Origin: Oxalobacteraceae bacterium UBA6704
GTDB taxonomy: Bacteria > Pseudomonadota > Gammaproteobacteria > Burkholderiales > Burkholderiaceae_D
Direction: 5' to 3'
Length of the DNA: 32,219 nucleotides
Assembly: GCA_002454505.1 (NCBI GenBank)
Contig: DKJA01000090.1
Span: 1 to 32,219 of the forward strand
This document shows, piece after piece, positions 15,901 through 23,545 of the stretch; within the stretch, counting starts at the first letter, position 1; each line of letters begins with the position of its first letter. The notes below the pieces were generated by a model. The model had not been told where the DNA came from and ran no database searches. It worked only from the letters and a program-made list of their open reading frames with translations. Both the position numbers and the translations under genes were made by a program.

Positions 15901-16414
15901 GTTCGACGTGCCCTATGGCCAGCAGGAGCAGCGCTGCCCGCGCCGCACCCAGGTGCCCGACTCGCACCGGCAGCACGACATCGACGGCTGCAGCGGCGGC
16001 CTGACGTCGAACATCCAGGATCCGATGCGGGGCAAGTTCGGCGCCGGCTGGCTGGGCGTCGCGTCCACCGAATTCGGCCGGCCGCAGGGCCTGGTGCCGA
16101 ATGCCGGCGCGGCGTTGCCGCTGGCATGCAACCGCCACGACATCTGCTACCAGACCTGCCGCAGCGACAAGGGGAACTGCGACACCAGCATGCGCGACGG
16201 GATCCGGGCGACGTGCGCGGCGGCCTACCCGCCGGCCTGCCCGGCGAACCTGACGGAAGAACAGTGCCAGGGCGACGACGGCTACATGGAACAACGGGGC
16301 GAATGCGCGATCGACACCCTGTCGTACGCGAACCTGTACTACCAGGGTGTCAATTTGGGAGGAGGATCGGCTTATGCGGAACGCCAGACGCAATACTGCC
16401 AGTGCTGCGAGTAA
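12953..16414 (+). CDS. Large exported Ig-repeat protein with C-terminal phospholipase A2-like domain
   Basis: An 1153-residue protein with a signal peptide (1-23, GPAAA). In order I see two choice-of-anchor-X-like modules with DDGxxGDxTAxDxxY turns (24-250), two Ig-like modules (251-422), two invasin-like modules opening with SGNNQ (424-641), a carboxypeptidase-regulatory-like domain (646-746), a beta-domain (749-882), a Cys-rich linker from Cys887 (CSTCRKCEGSGC), and a terminal domain. The last contains DGCS (1011-1014) and ACNRHDICYQTC with His1062-Asp1063, the bacterial/fungal phospholipase A2 arrangement of Ca loop plus HD dyad. The C-terminal 270 residues hold about two dozen cysteines, implying disulfides outside the cytosol. 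GAGGAG at 12942-12947 sets the start. The domain names are by eye; the lipase activity is inference. Confidence 0.85.
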   Translation: MRAIRSLLCSAFAGALLAGPAAAGTLGTPSLAPGSIPAGAPATVTLTIPITDPNYTAGSANVQRLKADGTVQGIVGLLRDDGQQGDETAGDKVYTLAMPLNETAAGNVGFQVSAAFARELKRTISSPVTLTVTPASTAPVIRPAGFSVGTTPAGVPVVGLVTAGVISAEPPTTLILQRLGAEGTAPTSLGTLHDDGVEGDATAADNTYSLRSTVLENAPGTVRYRVAGTFPGQAQAVYSDVFTVVITGTATSVEISSPASGAYLNTPVITVTGKVGDPAAQVTLNGIAAVLSGTTFNASVPLNEGPNTITAVAANSGGSTTTSSILVTLDTTAPKIEIYSPATGANTGAAAVTVSGMVNDIVVGTVNPQQATVTVNGVAAEVLNRSFVARDVPLNAGANTVQAIATDRAGNRATTSATVTRIAAGGLALVSGNNQRGAAGTQLDAPLVVLLTNAQGAPVPNRPVVFRVVGLDGTVSPNTTAANGLGATAVNTDAEGNARVYYRLGTRAGGGNLVEASAAGAQATVDFVATGTPGGAKLMVVDSGNNQTGVVGQPLPLPFIAIVTDANNNRLAGIPVTFTVKEGGGGFGATRQAAYQTTSDSDGRVAATLTVGPDQGVNNNVVDANFTGGTGFAAAFTANGLVPGPAAQTRITGVVLDNSNRPILGVTMRLLQITQGHRSNIPQEMAAAVTTDAQGQFAMQPVPVGIFKLMADGGTATREGTWPTLDFDMVTVSGQNNTLGMPVFLPALNPNNRVCVNETTGGTLTLPEVPGFALTIAPGSATFPGGSRNGCVHVTPVNIDKVPMAPGFGQQPRFVVTIQPVGTHFSPAARMTIPNVDGLAPRAVTEMYSYDHDLASFVAIGSATVSEDGSTITSDPGAGVIKAGWHCGGNPNTSGSAGTCSTCRKCEGSGCVADNSQTPPQHSPTDCKEQFCNGGVVGTRNKDSEKPEQQCKQCRNGMPANSEDGSNPDDTSTCCYNGQIQAKFDVPYGQQEQRCPRRTQVPDSHRQHDIDGCSGGLTSNIQDPMRGKFGAGWLGVASTEFGRPQGLVPNAGAALPLACNRHDICYQTCRSDKGNCDTSMRDGIRATCAAAYPPACPANLTEEQCQGDDGYMEQRGECAIDTLSYANLYYQGVNLGGGSAYAERQTQYCQCCE
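16357..16365 (+). promoter_or_regulatory. Strong ribosome site inside the end of the Ig/PLA2 gene
   Basis: GGGAGGAGG lies 8 bases before the ATG at 16374, inside the coding region of the preceding gene (where it encodes a Gly-Gly-Gly run). It supports translational coupling with a 41-base overlap. A GTG at 16419, after the upstream stop, would give a more typical signal peptide but has only a weak ribosome site. Confidence 0.55.
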
Positions 16415-17552
16415 GCACGTGCGCAATAAATTCCTCGCCGCGGCATGGATGCTGGCCTGGCTGGCCGCCCTGCCCGCCGCGGCGCAGGAACCGGCCGGCT
16501 GGCAGCAGCAGGCCTTGCCGGCTACCGACAGTACGAAGCTGATCGCGATTGCCGGCAGCGCCGACCGCAGCGCGCTCGGCATGCTGTACACGGACGCCGC
16601 GCCGGGCCGCGGCGACCAGTTGCGGCTGGTGACCTTCGATGCGCTGGGCAAGCAGCAGAAGTCCGCCGGCCTGGGTGCCCGTGCCGAACCGCTGCGCGAA
16701 CATGCCGGCATCGCGTTCGATGCGACGGGCGGCGCCTATGTGGCGGCCACCGACGAAGCCGGCAACCTGCGCCTGTCGCGGCTGGACCAGCGCGGCGCCG
16801 TCACGCCGTTCGGCAAGGCGTTCAGCGTGGGCAGCGGTACCGTCAAAGTCGGCGCGCTGCTGCTGGCGCGGCAGGGCAACCTGGTGGTGGCCGGCGCCGT
16901 GGGCAGCCAGGGCTTCGTGGCCGCCGTGTCGCCGCAGGGCGAACTGCAATGGACCCGCACCTTCGAGGAACTGGTCATGGTGCTGGACATCGTCGACAGC
17001 GACGATGGTTATCTCGTCGCCGGCGGCACGCCGGGCGAGATGTTCCCCGAGGCCGTTTGGCTGGGCCGCCTGGGCAGGGATGGTGCCACGCTGGGCAGCG
17101 AGTCGCGCCCCGGCCCGACGCGCTACGCCCACCTGGCCAGCGATGGCCGCCGTATCGGCCTGCTGTATGAAAAACTCGCGCCGGGTTTGGAATCGGGCAG
17201 TGTCGTGCTGGAGTTGTTCGCCGGCGGCGGCAGCGCCGCGTTGCAGCAGCCGGCCCGGCAGACGATCTTCGACGGCCGCCTGGCCGCGCCGTTCGCGCTG
17301 GCCGGCGGCGGCGGACGCTTCACGGCGGCCGGCGTGGCCGACCACGGCCGGCTGCAGGTATTCGACATCGACGCGGCCGGCAAGGTGGCCGCGCTGTACC
17401 AGGGCCAGGCCAAGGCGCCGGCCTATATCCGCTATCACAGCATCGACGTGGTGCGCGGCGCCACTGCCGCCTGGCTTGCCGGCCTGCGCTCGCGCGCCGA
17501 CGGACCAAGGAGGCAGTTCGAACTGGTGTTCGCACGCGTGCCGGACCGGTAG
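16374..17552 (+). CDS. Exported repeat protein, possible beta-propeller, coupled to the Ig/PLA2 gene
   Basis: A 392-residue protein whose first 37 residues hold a long basic n-region and a signal core (LAAAWMLAWLAALPAAA). The body has repeating short strands of the type GAYVAATDEAGNLRLSRLDQ, NLVVAGAVGSQGFVAAVSPQ and GYLVAGGTPGEMF, a pattern expected of a beta-propeller with hydrophobic strand pairs and D/G turns. I cannot name a family or see catalytic residues. It overlaps the end of the Ig/PLA2 gene by 41 bases and has the strongest ribosome site in the window, so equimolar expression with that protein is likely. Starting at GTG 16419 would shorten the n-region by 15 residues. A role as partner or controller of the PLA2 domain is an inference from linkage only. 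Confidence 0.75.
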   Translation: MRNARRNTASAASKHVRNKFLAAAWMLAWLAALPAAAQEPAGWQQQALPATDSTKLIAIAGSADRSALGMLYTDAAPGRGDQLRLVTFDALGKQQKSAGLGARAEPLREHAGIAFDATGGAYVAATDEAGNLRLSRLDQRGAVTPFGKAFSVGSGTVKVGALLLARQGNLVVAGAVGSQGFVAAVSPQGELQWTRTFEELVMVLDIVDSDDGYLVAGGTPGEMFPEAVWLGRLGRDGATLGSESRPGPTRYAHLASDGRRIGLLYEKLAPGLESGSVVLELFAGGGSAALQQPARQTIFDGRLAAPFALAGGGGRFTAAGVADHGRLQVFDIDAAGKVAALYQGQAKAPAYIRYHSIDVVRGATAAWLAGLRSRADGPRRQFELVFARVPDR

Positions 17553-17607
17553 CGCAGGACCGCAGATTCAGCATCGGCCGACACAGCCTGGCCATCACCG
17601 GAAACCC

Positions 17608-18288
17608 ATGATGCGCATTCTTTCGCAGCACCGCCCGGCTTCGCCAACCGTCATCCCGGCACTGCTGCTGATGCTGGCCTGCGGCGTGGACGCAAGGCAG
17701 AGTGTCCGTGTCCCGATCGATCGAACCGAAGCGGCAGCGGCAGCGGCAATGCCGGAATCCTTTGCCGGCATTGCGCTCGGCATGTCGCAGTCGGCGCTGC
17801 GGAGCATCCGTCCGGCGCTGCAGCGTGACGGCTTCCGGGGCGATCGCAGCGGTCATCCACGCATGCTGTTTGAAAAAGTGCACTCCGCGTTCATCGAGCA
17901 GGTTGTCTATCTGTTCGACGAGTCCCGGCCAATTCTCGTCAGCGTGGTGTTCTCCAAACCGGCGCCGGACGCAGCCGAGGCTTTTCAAAGCGCCGTGCTG
18001 GCGCAGTGGGGATTGCCGGACCAGGCAGGCGAAATCGCCGGCGAACGGAACCTGCGGGAAATCGCAGTGGTGTGGCGATACAGCGACGCGCTCATCGTGG
18101 CGACGTGGCCGGCGCGCCGGCAGAACGGCACAGGGGGATCCACCACGGTGCGGATCGGACGCCAGGACTCGGTTGTGGGAACCTGGGCACGGCGGATCAC
18201 CCCCATGGCCGAACGCACGCAAAAGGAATTCCTGCAGCGAATGCAAGACCAGTTGAACCGGGCGCCGGCAGGCGTGGCTTACCAATGA
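17608..18288 (+). CDS. Small exported protein of unknown function
   Basis: A 226-residue protein starting MMRILSQHRPASP, with a hydrophobic stretch (VIPALLLMLACGVDA). The cysteine in MLAC is preceded by a poor lipobox, so an ordinary signal peptide cut after VDA is as likely as a lipid anchor. The mature part starts with a GIALGMSQSALRSIRPAL motif, common in small periplasmic proteins where it forms a helix-strand unit. It continues with IEQVVYLFDESRPILVSVVF and a QWGLP segment. No family is recognised. It follows the propeller-like gene by 55 bases and precedes the 1200-residue gene by 25. An ATG at 17611 would give almost the same protein. The same stretch of DNA continues upstream in frame to 16639, but that part is a shadow of the preceding gene. 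Confidence 0.7.
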   Translation: MMRILSQHRPASPTVIPALLLMLACGVDARQSVRVPIDRTEAAAAAAMPESFAGIALGMSQSALRSIRPALQRDGFRGDRSGHPRMLFEKVHSAFIEQVVYLFDESRPILVSVVFSKPAPDAAEAFQSAVLAQWGLPDQAGEIAGERNLREIAVVWRYSDALIVATWPARRQNGTGGSTTVRIGRQDSVVGTWARRITPMAERTQKEFLQRMQDQLNRAPAGVAYQ

Positions 18289-18313
18289 CGGCGCAGCAGC
18301 CAGGGAGAATTGC

Positions 18314-21300
18314 ATGACATTCATTTCAACGAAAATCCTGCCCCTGCTCGGTGCAGCGGTGCTCTGTTCCCTGGCCGTGCTGACCGGCCTGCCCGCCCAA
18401 GCCGCCGGCCTGAACGACAACTGCACGATCAGCGTGTTGAACCGCAACGTGCAGGCCAAGGCGGACGGCACGTGGGTGCTGCCCAACCTGCCCGCCAACT
18501 TCGGCCGCGTGCGGGCGCGGGCCACCTGCGTGGAAGCGGGCGTCACCACGTATGGCGAGTCGGCCGAGTTCACCGTGCCGGCCAACGGCTCCGTCACGCT
18601 GCCGCCGATCGTGCTGGGGCCGACCACGCCGATCCCGACGAACCTGCGGGTGGGCGTTTCCGTCGCCGAGCTGACCGGCCCCGGCGCCACCGCGCAGGTG
18701 TCGGCGCTGGCCAGCTACCCGGACGGCAGCCAGGCCGACGTCACCGGCACCGGCACCAGCTACGGCATCAGCAATCCGGCCATCGCCACCATTTCGCCGG
18801 CTGGCGTGGTCACCGCGGTGCGCAGCGGCACGGTCGTCATCCAGGCCCTCAACGAGGGCACCACCGGCATCGTCCAGCTGCGCGTGGCGCTGGCCGGCGC
18901 CGACAGCGATGGCGACGGCATCCCCGACGAGGAGGAACTGCGCCTCGGCATGAACCCGAACAACGCCGCCGATGCGCTGTTCGACGCGGACCGCGACGGC
19001 CTGACCGCGCTGGACGAATACCGCGCCGGCACCGACCCGCGCAATCCGGACACGGACGGCGATGGCCGCCCCGACGGCGATGAAGTGCTGTGCGCGGGCG
19101 GCTTCTGCAGCAGCCCGCTGCTGGCCGACACGGACGGCGACGGCGTGCGCGACGGCACCGAGGTGGCCACCGGCACCGATCCGTCCAGTGCGGCGAGTGT
19201 CAATTACGGCGCCGCGCTGCGGGCCATCCGTGTCACGCCGGGGAACTTCACGCTGATCGTCAATGCCCTCACCGGCAGCGCCAGCGTGCAGCTGACCGTC
19301 ACCGGCACGATGATCGACGGCGCCGACATCAATCTGACCAGCACCGCGCGCCAGACGCAGTACGCCAGCAGCAATATCGCTTCCTGCAACTTCGGTGCGC
19401 CGGATGGCCGCGTCTACGCCAGCACGGCCGGCACTTGCGACATCACCGTCACCAACAACGGCCACGTGGCCACCGTGCAGGGCGTGGTGCAGGACTTCGC
19501 GCCCGGCGCGCTGGCCCATGTGGCCATTCCCGGCTTCGCCAACGCAGTGGCGGTCAGCGGCGATTTCGCCTACGTGGCCGCGGGATCGGCCGGCCTGCAG
19601 GTGGTTGCATTGAGCAGCGACCGCCGCACGCCCACGATCCTCGCCACGCTGAACCTGAACGCCAGCGCCAACGACGTCACGCTGGCCGGCAACCTGGCCT
19701 ACCTGGCAACGGCCGGTGGACTGAAAGTGGTCGACGTGACGAATCCCGCCGCACCGCGGCTGCTGGGCACCTTTGCCGGCGTGGGCAATGCGATGGGCGT
19801 CAAGGTGCGCGGCACGACCGCCTACGTGGCGGCCGGCGGCAGCCTGACCATCGTCAGCGTGGCCAATCCGGGCGCGATGATCCAGGCCGGCACAGTCAGT
19901 CTGGGCGGCAGCGCATGGAACCTGGACCTCGACCTGACCCGCAACCTGGCCGCGGTGGCGATGGGCGGCGCTGGCCTGAAACTGGTCGACGTCAGCAACC
20001 TGTCCGCGCCGCTGCTGCGCGGCACCGCCGCCACCGGCGACGCCCGCGGCGTGGCGCTGCGCGGCAATACGGCCATCGTGGCCGACTACGCCAACAGCAT
20101 GACGTCGGTGGACATCGCCGACCTGGCCGCGCCGCAGATCCTGTCGCGCACGCAGCAGTCGCTGGGCGGCCTGCTGCAGAACGTCATCCTGTCCGGGAAC
20201 TTCGCGCTGGGCGCGGACGTGGTGTTCGTCAACGGCGTGCCGATCGTCGACATCAGCAATCCCGCCGAACTGCAGCCGCGCGCGATCCTGAACTTCCCGG
20301 CCCGCGACGACAACGGCATGGGCATCGCCGCCGACGACAGCTATATCTACCTGGCGGCCGACCGCAACAGCCTGGAACGGGGCGGCAGCAGCGGCGACAG
20401 CCGGCTGTACATCGGCCAGTACCAGCCCCGCATCGACCTGGCGGGCGTGCCGCCGACAGCCGCGATCACCGCGCCGGCCGACGGCACGCTGGTCTACGAA
20501 GGCGCGCCGCTGACGGTGACCGTCGATGCGCAGGACGACATCACGGTGGCGGCCGTACGTTTCGTGGTCAACGACCAGCCGGTGTTTACGAGCACGAGCG
20601 CGCCCTATCAGTACACGTTCACCGTGCCGACCGGGATCAGCAGCCTGACACTGGGCGCCGTGGCGCGCGACCTGGGCGGCAACGAGGGCACTGCGACACC
20701 GGTCACCGTCAGCGTCGCGCCCGATCCGCTGACGCAGGCCACCGGCGTTGTCGTCGATGCCGAAGGCACGCCGCTGGCCGGTGCGCTGGTCACCGCACCG
20801 GGCGGCCGCACCGCCACCACGGGCGCCGACGGCCGCTTCTCGATCACGTCCGTGCCGACTGTGCTGGGCAACCTGGTGGTGCAGGCCAGCTGGACGCCGG
20901 ACGGCGGCATCGCGCGCAACGGCGCCTCGGTGCCGACGCCGCCGGTGCTGGGCGGCGTCACGGACGTGGGCACCATCGTCGTCATTGACGTGCACTTCGA
21001 AACGGACTACGGCACGCTGTGGACGACCTGCGACGATTGCTCGGCGTCCTACACGCTGCCGTTCGCGTTCCCGTTCTACGGCACGGCCGAGACCACGGCC
21101 TTTGTCGGCACCAACGGCTACATCACGTTCGGCGCCGGCGACTCCACGTACTCGGAAAACGTGCCGGCGTTCTCCAGCCTGCACCGCATCGCCGCCTTCT
21201 TCGACGACCTGATCGGCGGTGGCGGCGTGCTGGTCAACGACCGGCTGCCGGACCGCTTCATCGTCACCTACGACCGCACGCGCCAGTACAGCGAAGGCGG

Positions 21301-21916
21301 CAGCAACACGCTGCAGATCCAGCTGTTCCGCGACGGCCGCATTGTGTTTGCCTTCCAGGGCATCACGGCGCTGCGCAGCGGTTCGATCACCGGCATCACG
21401 CCGGGGCCGAATGCGCCGTTCGTGCAGGTCGACTACAGCGCCACGCCAGCTCTCGAGGTGCCGGCCGGCAGCGCCGCCTACGAGTACTTCACGGCGACGA
21501 GTCCGTTCGACCTGGATTACGCCTTCGTCGTGTTCACGCCAAGCGGCGGCGGCTACACGGTGCGCACGGTGCTGCCGCCGCCTGCGGCGCCAGGGACGTC
21601 GCTCTCGGGCGGTGCCGCCACGGCGGCCCGGCAGGCGGCTGCCGCACTGTCCGCCGCGGCACTGGCCAATGCCGAAGTGCGCGTCACATCGTCCGGCAAT
21701 CCGCGCTACCTGGGCATGGCGAACACGAATGCGCAGGGCCGCTTCACGCTGGCCGGCGTGCCGCCGGGCGGCATCAATGTGGAGATCTGGCGTGACGGTG
21801 CCCGGGTGGCACGCGGCGCGGGCATTTCTTCCGGCGGTGCCGGCGTGGCGGGCCGGCCCGGCCCCGGATCGCTGCAGATCGAGCTCGTGTCGCCCGACGC
21901 GAAACAGAAACGGTGA
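18314..21916 (+). CDS. Mosaic exported protein: Ca-binding repeats, LVIVD propeller, nidogen-like domain
   Basis: A 1200-residue protein with a signal peptide (1-30, GLPAQA). In order: a small beta domain; a bacterial Ig-like (Big_2 type) domain with YGISNPAIATISPAGVVTAV (108-192); thrombospondin-type-3-like calcium repeats DSDGDGIPDEEE, DADRDGLTALDEY, DTDGDGRPDGDE and DTDGDGVRDGTE (197-292); a linker; an LVIVD-type propeller (about 399-709) with repeats such as GGLKVVDVTNPAAPRLLG; an Ig-like domain opening with PPTAAITAPADGTLVYEGAP; a carboxypeptidase-regulatory-like domain (808-890); a nidogen-like domain with FPFYGTAETTAFVGTNGYI (912-1075); and a final regulatory-like domain. These are adhesive and structural modules, so an outer-surface or released scaffold is likely. 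GGGAG at 18302-18306 sets the start. Its stop overlaps the leader of the di-haem gene. Confidence 0.88.
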   Translation: MTFISTKILPLLGAAVLCSLAVLTGLPAQAAGLNDNCTISVLNRNVQAKADGTWVLPNLPANFGRVRARATCVEAGVTTYGESAEFTVPANGSVTLPPIVLGPTTPIPTNLRVGVSVAELTGPGATAQVSALASYPDGSQADVTGTGTSYGISNPAIATISPAGVVTAVRSGTVVIQALNEGTTGIVQLRVALAGADSDGDGIPDEEELRLGMNPNNAADALFDADRDGLTALDEYRAGTDPRNPDTDGDGRPDGDEVLCAGGFCSSPLLADTDGDGVRDGTEVATGTDPSSAASVNYGAALRAIRVTPGNFTLIVNALTGSASVQLTVTGTMIDGADINLTSTARQTQYASSNIASCNFGAPDGRVYASTAGTCDITVTNNGHVATVQGVVQDFAPGALAHVAIPGFANAVAVSGDFAYVAAGSAGLQVVALSSDRRTPTILATLNLNASANDVTLAGNLAYLATAGGLKVVDVTNPAAPRLLGTFAGVGNAMGVKVRGTTAYVAAGGSLTIVSVANPGAMIQAGTVSLGGSAWNLDLDLTRNLAAVAMGGAGLKLVDVSNLSAPLLRGTAATGDARGVALRGNTAIVADYANSMTSVDIADLAAPQILSRTQQSLGGLLQNVILSGNFALGADVVFVNGVPIVDISNPAELQPRAILNFPARDDNGMGIAADDSYIYLAADRNSLERGGSSGDSRLYIGQYQPRIDLAGVPPTAAITAPADGTLVYEGAPLTVTVDAQDDITVAAVRFVVNDQPVFTSTSAPYQYTFTVPTGISSLTLGAVARDLGGNEGTATPVTVSVAPDPLTQATGVVVDAEGTPLAGALVTAPGGRTATTGADGRFSITSVPTVLGNLVVQASWTPDGGIARNGASVPTPPVLGGVTDVGTIVVIDVHFETDYGTLWTTCDDCSASYTLPFAFPFYGTAETTAFVGTNGYITFGAGDSTYSENVPAFSSLHRIAAFFDDLIGGGGVLVNDRLPDRFIVTYDRTRQYSEGGSNTLQIQLFRDGRIVFAFQGITALRSGSITGITPGPNAPFVQVDYSATPALEVPAGSAAYEYFTATSPFDLDYAFVVFTPSGGGYTVRTVLPPPAAPGTSLSGGAATAARQAAAALSAAALANAEVRVTSSGNPRYLGMANTNAQGRFTLAGVPPGGINVEIWRDGARVARGAGISSGGAGVAGRPGPGSLQIELVSPDAKQKR

Positions 21917-21927
21917 CGGGAGCAGCA

Positions 21928-23538
21928 ATGGGATGGCAAAGGATCTTGGGTGTCGCGCTGGCCGTCGTGACGCTCGGGGCGGCAGCGGCAACGGTGCTGA
22001 TCGACGCATCAGCGCCGCGCAACGAGCTGGGTCTGGAACTGGGCCTGCCCGCCCACATGCAGGACGACGAGGAATACACGGCCACGCTGGCGCGGCTGCT
22101 GGAGCACGGCCAGCGGGTGTTCTCGGCCAACTGGACCACCAGCGAAGGCGGCGGCCGCCCGCTCACCAAGGGCAATGGCCGGGGCCTGGCCGACCCGTCG
22201 TCGCCGCTGGTCGGCGCGCGCGGCTTCAACCGCGTGTCCGGCCCGGACGCCAATTCCTGCATGGGCTGCCATAATCAGCCGTTCGGCCTGGCCGGCGGCA
22301 GCGGCGACTTCGTTGCCAACGTGTTCGTGCAGGGCCAGCGCTTCGACTTCGCCACCTTCGAACGGGCCGACCTGGTGCCGACCCGCGGCGCGCTGGACGA
22401 ACAGGGCCAGCCCGTGACGCTGGCCAGCATCGGCAACTCGCGCCACACGCCGGGCATGTTCGGCGCCGGCTACATCGAGATGCTGGCCCGCGAAATCACC
22501 ATGGACCTGCAGCGCATCCGCGACAGCATGCGGCGCGGCGACACCCGCGCGCTGGTGGCCAAGGGCATCGACTTCGGCAAGCTGACCCGCCGCGCCGACG
22601 GCCTGTGGGATGTCAGCGGCGTGACCGGCCTGCCCCGCCTCAGCCTGATCACGGCCACGCCGATCGATCCGCCGACGCTGGTGGTGCGGCCGTGGCACCA
22701 GGCCGGCAATTCGGTCTCGCTGCGCGACTTCACCAACACGTCGTTCAATCACCACCACGGCATCCAGTCGACAGAACGCTTCGGTGCCAACAGCGATCCC
22801 GACGGCGACAGCTACAGCAACGAACTGACCCGCGCCGACGTCACCGCCGCATCGATCTTCCAGGCCACGCTGGCCGTGCCGGGCCAGGTGATTCCGAACG
22901 ATCCGAAGATCGCTGGCGCCATCGTGCGCGGCCAGCGCAATTTCACCGCGTTCGGCTGCGCGGCCTGCCACACGCCGGCGCTGCCGCTGAGCCGCGCCGG
23001 CTGGACCTTCAGCGAACCGGGGCCGTTCAACCCGGCCGGCAACCTGCGCGCGGGCGACGCGAACACGGTGCGCGTGGACCTGAACGATCCCGCGCTGCCG
23101 CAGCCGCGGTTGGCGCCGGAACATCCCGACGACCTGGTGATGCTGGTGCCGGCCTACACGGACTTCAAGCTGCACGACATCACCGACCCGGCCGACGCGA
23201 TGCCGACCGAATCGCTGGACATGAACTGGCCCGTGTGGGCCGCCAAGTTCCCGGCCGGGAACCGGCGCTTCCTGACGCGCCGCCTTTGGGGCATCGCCAA
23301 CTCCGGCCCCTACTTTCACCACGGTCTGTACAGCACGATGCGCGAGGCGGTGCTGGGCCATGCCGGCGAAGCGCTGGCCAGCCGCCAGGCCTTCCAGGCC
23401 GCCGGCAAGGACGAGCAGGCTGCGCTGATCGAATTCCTCAAGTCGCTGCAGGTACTGCCGCCGGGGACCACTGCGCTGGTGGTGGACGAGCATTTCAAGC
23501 CGAGGAAGCCGCTGGCAGGCGCCAGCATCGTGCAGTGA
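21928..23538 (+). CDS. Di-haem c-type oxidoreductase (DHOR/MauG-CcpA superfamily)
   Basis: A 536-residue exported protein with an N-terminal signal (GVALAVVTLGAAAATVLI). It has two c-type haem-binding motifs, CMGCH (111-115) and CAACH (344-348). The C-terminal part, WGIANSGPYFHHGLYSTMRE then AVLGHAGEA and EFLKSLQVLP, is the standard end of the di-haem peroxidase/MauG superfamily. A long insert between the haem sites with DPDGDSYSNELTRADVTA resembles the DHOR branch. Members act in the periplasm as peroxidases or oxidise protein or small-molecule substrates; here the substrate is unknown. GGAG at 21919-21922 sets the ATG, 11 bases after the stop of the 1200-residue gene, so the two are one operon. 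Confidence 0.88.
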   Translation: MGWQRILGVALAVVTLGAAAATVLIDASAPRNELGLELGLPAHMQDDEEYTATLARLLEHGQRVFSANWTTSEGGGRPLTKGNGRGLADPSSPLVGARGFNRVSGPDANSCMGCHNQPFGLAGGSGDFVANVFVQGQRFDFATFERADLVPTRGALDEQGQPVTLASIGNSRHTPGMFGAGYIEMLAREITMDLQRIRDSMRRGDTRALVAKGIDFGKLTRRADGLWDVSGVTGLPRLSLITATPIDPPTLVVRPWHQAGNSVSLRDFTNTSFNHHHGIQSTERFGANSDPDGDSYSNELTRADVTAASIFQATLAVPGQVIPNDPKIAGAIVRGQRNFTAFGCAACHTPALPLSRAGWTFSEPGPFNPAGNLRAGDANTVRVDLNDPALPQPRLAPEHPDDLVMLVPAYTDFKLHDITDPADAMPTESLDMNWPVWAAKFPAGNRRFLTRRLWGIANSGPYFHHGLYSTMREAVLGHAGEALASRQAFQAAGKDEQAALIEFLKSLQVLPPGTTALVVDEHFKPRKPLAGASIVQ

Positions 23539-23545
23539 TCCGCGA

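Noticed and set aside
12916..16542. A 1208-codon plus-strand frame overlapping the Ig/PLA2 gene.
   Set aside because: Its product is low-complexity Arg/His/Gly sequence in a shifted frame and has no ribosome site; it is a shadow.
13328..16711. A 1127-codon open frame on the minus strand opposite the Ig/PLA2 gene.
   Set aside because: It is rich in Arg, Gly, His and Ala, has no domain or signal peptide, and arises because high-GC third positions remove stops on the opposite strand. The plus-strand frame has a signal peptide and clear domains.
16374..17552. Calling the overlapping propeller-like protein an immunity protein for the PLA2 domain.
   Set aside because: No immunity family is recognisable and the protein is exported; linkage alone does not support the name.
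16639..18288. A 549-codon frame covering the end of the propeller-like gene and the next small protein.
   Set aside because: Only the part from 17608 has gene-like composition and a signal peptide; the upstream part is out of frame with the propeller-like gene and is Arg/Pro/Trp-rich noise.
18326..22009. A 1227-codon minus-strand frame opposite the 1200-residue mosaic gene.
   Set aside because: Same composition artefact as above; the opposite strand encodes recognisable calcium and propeller repeats.
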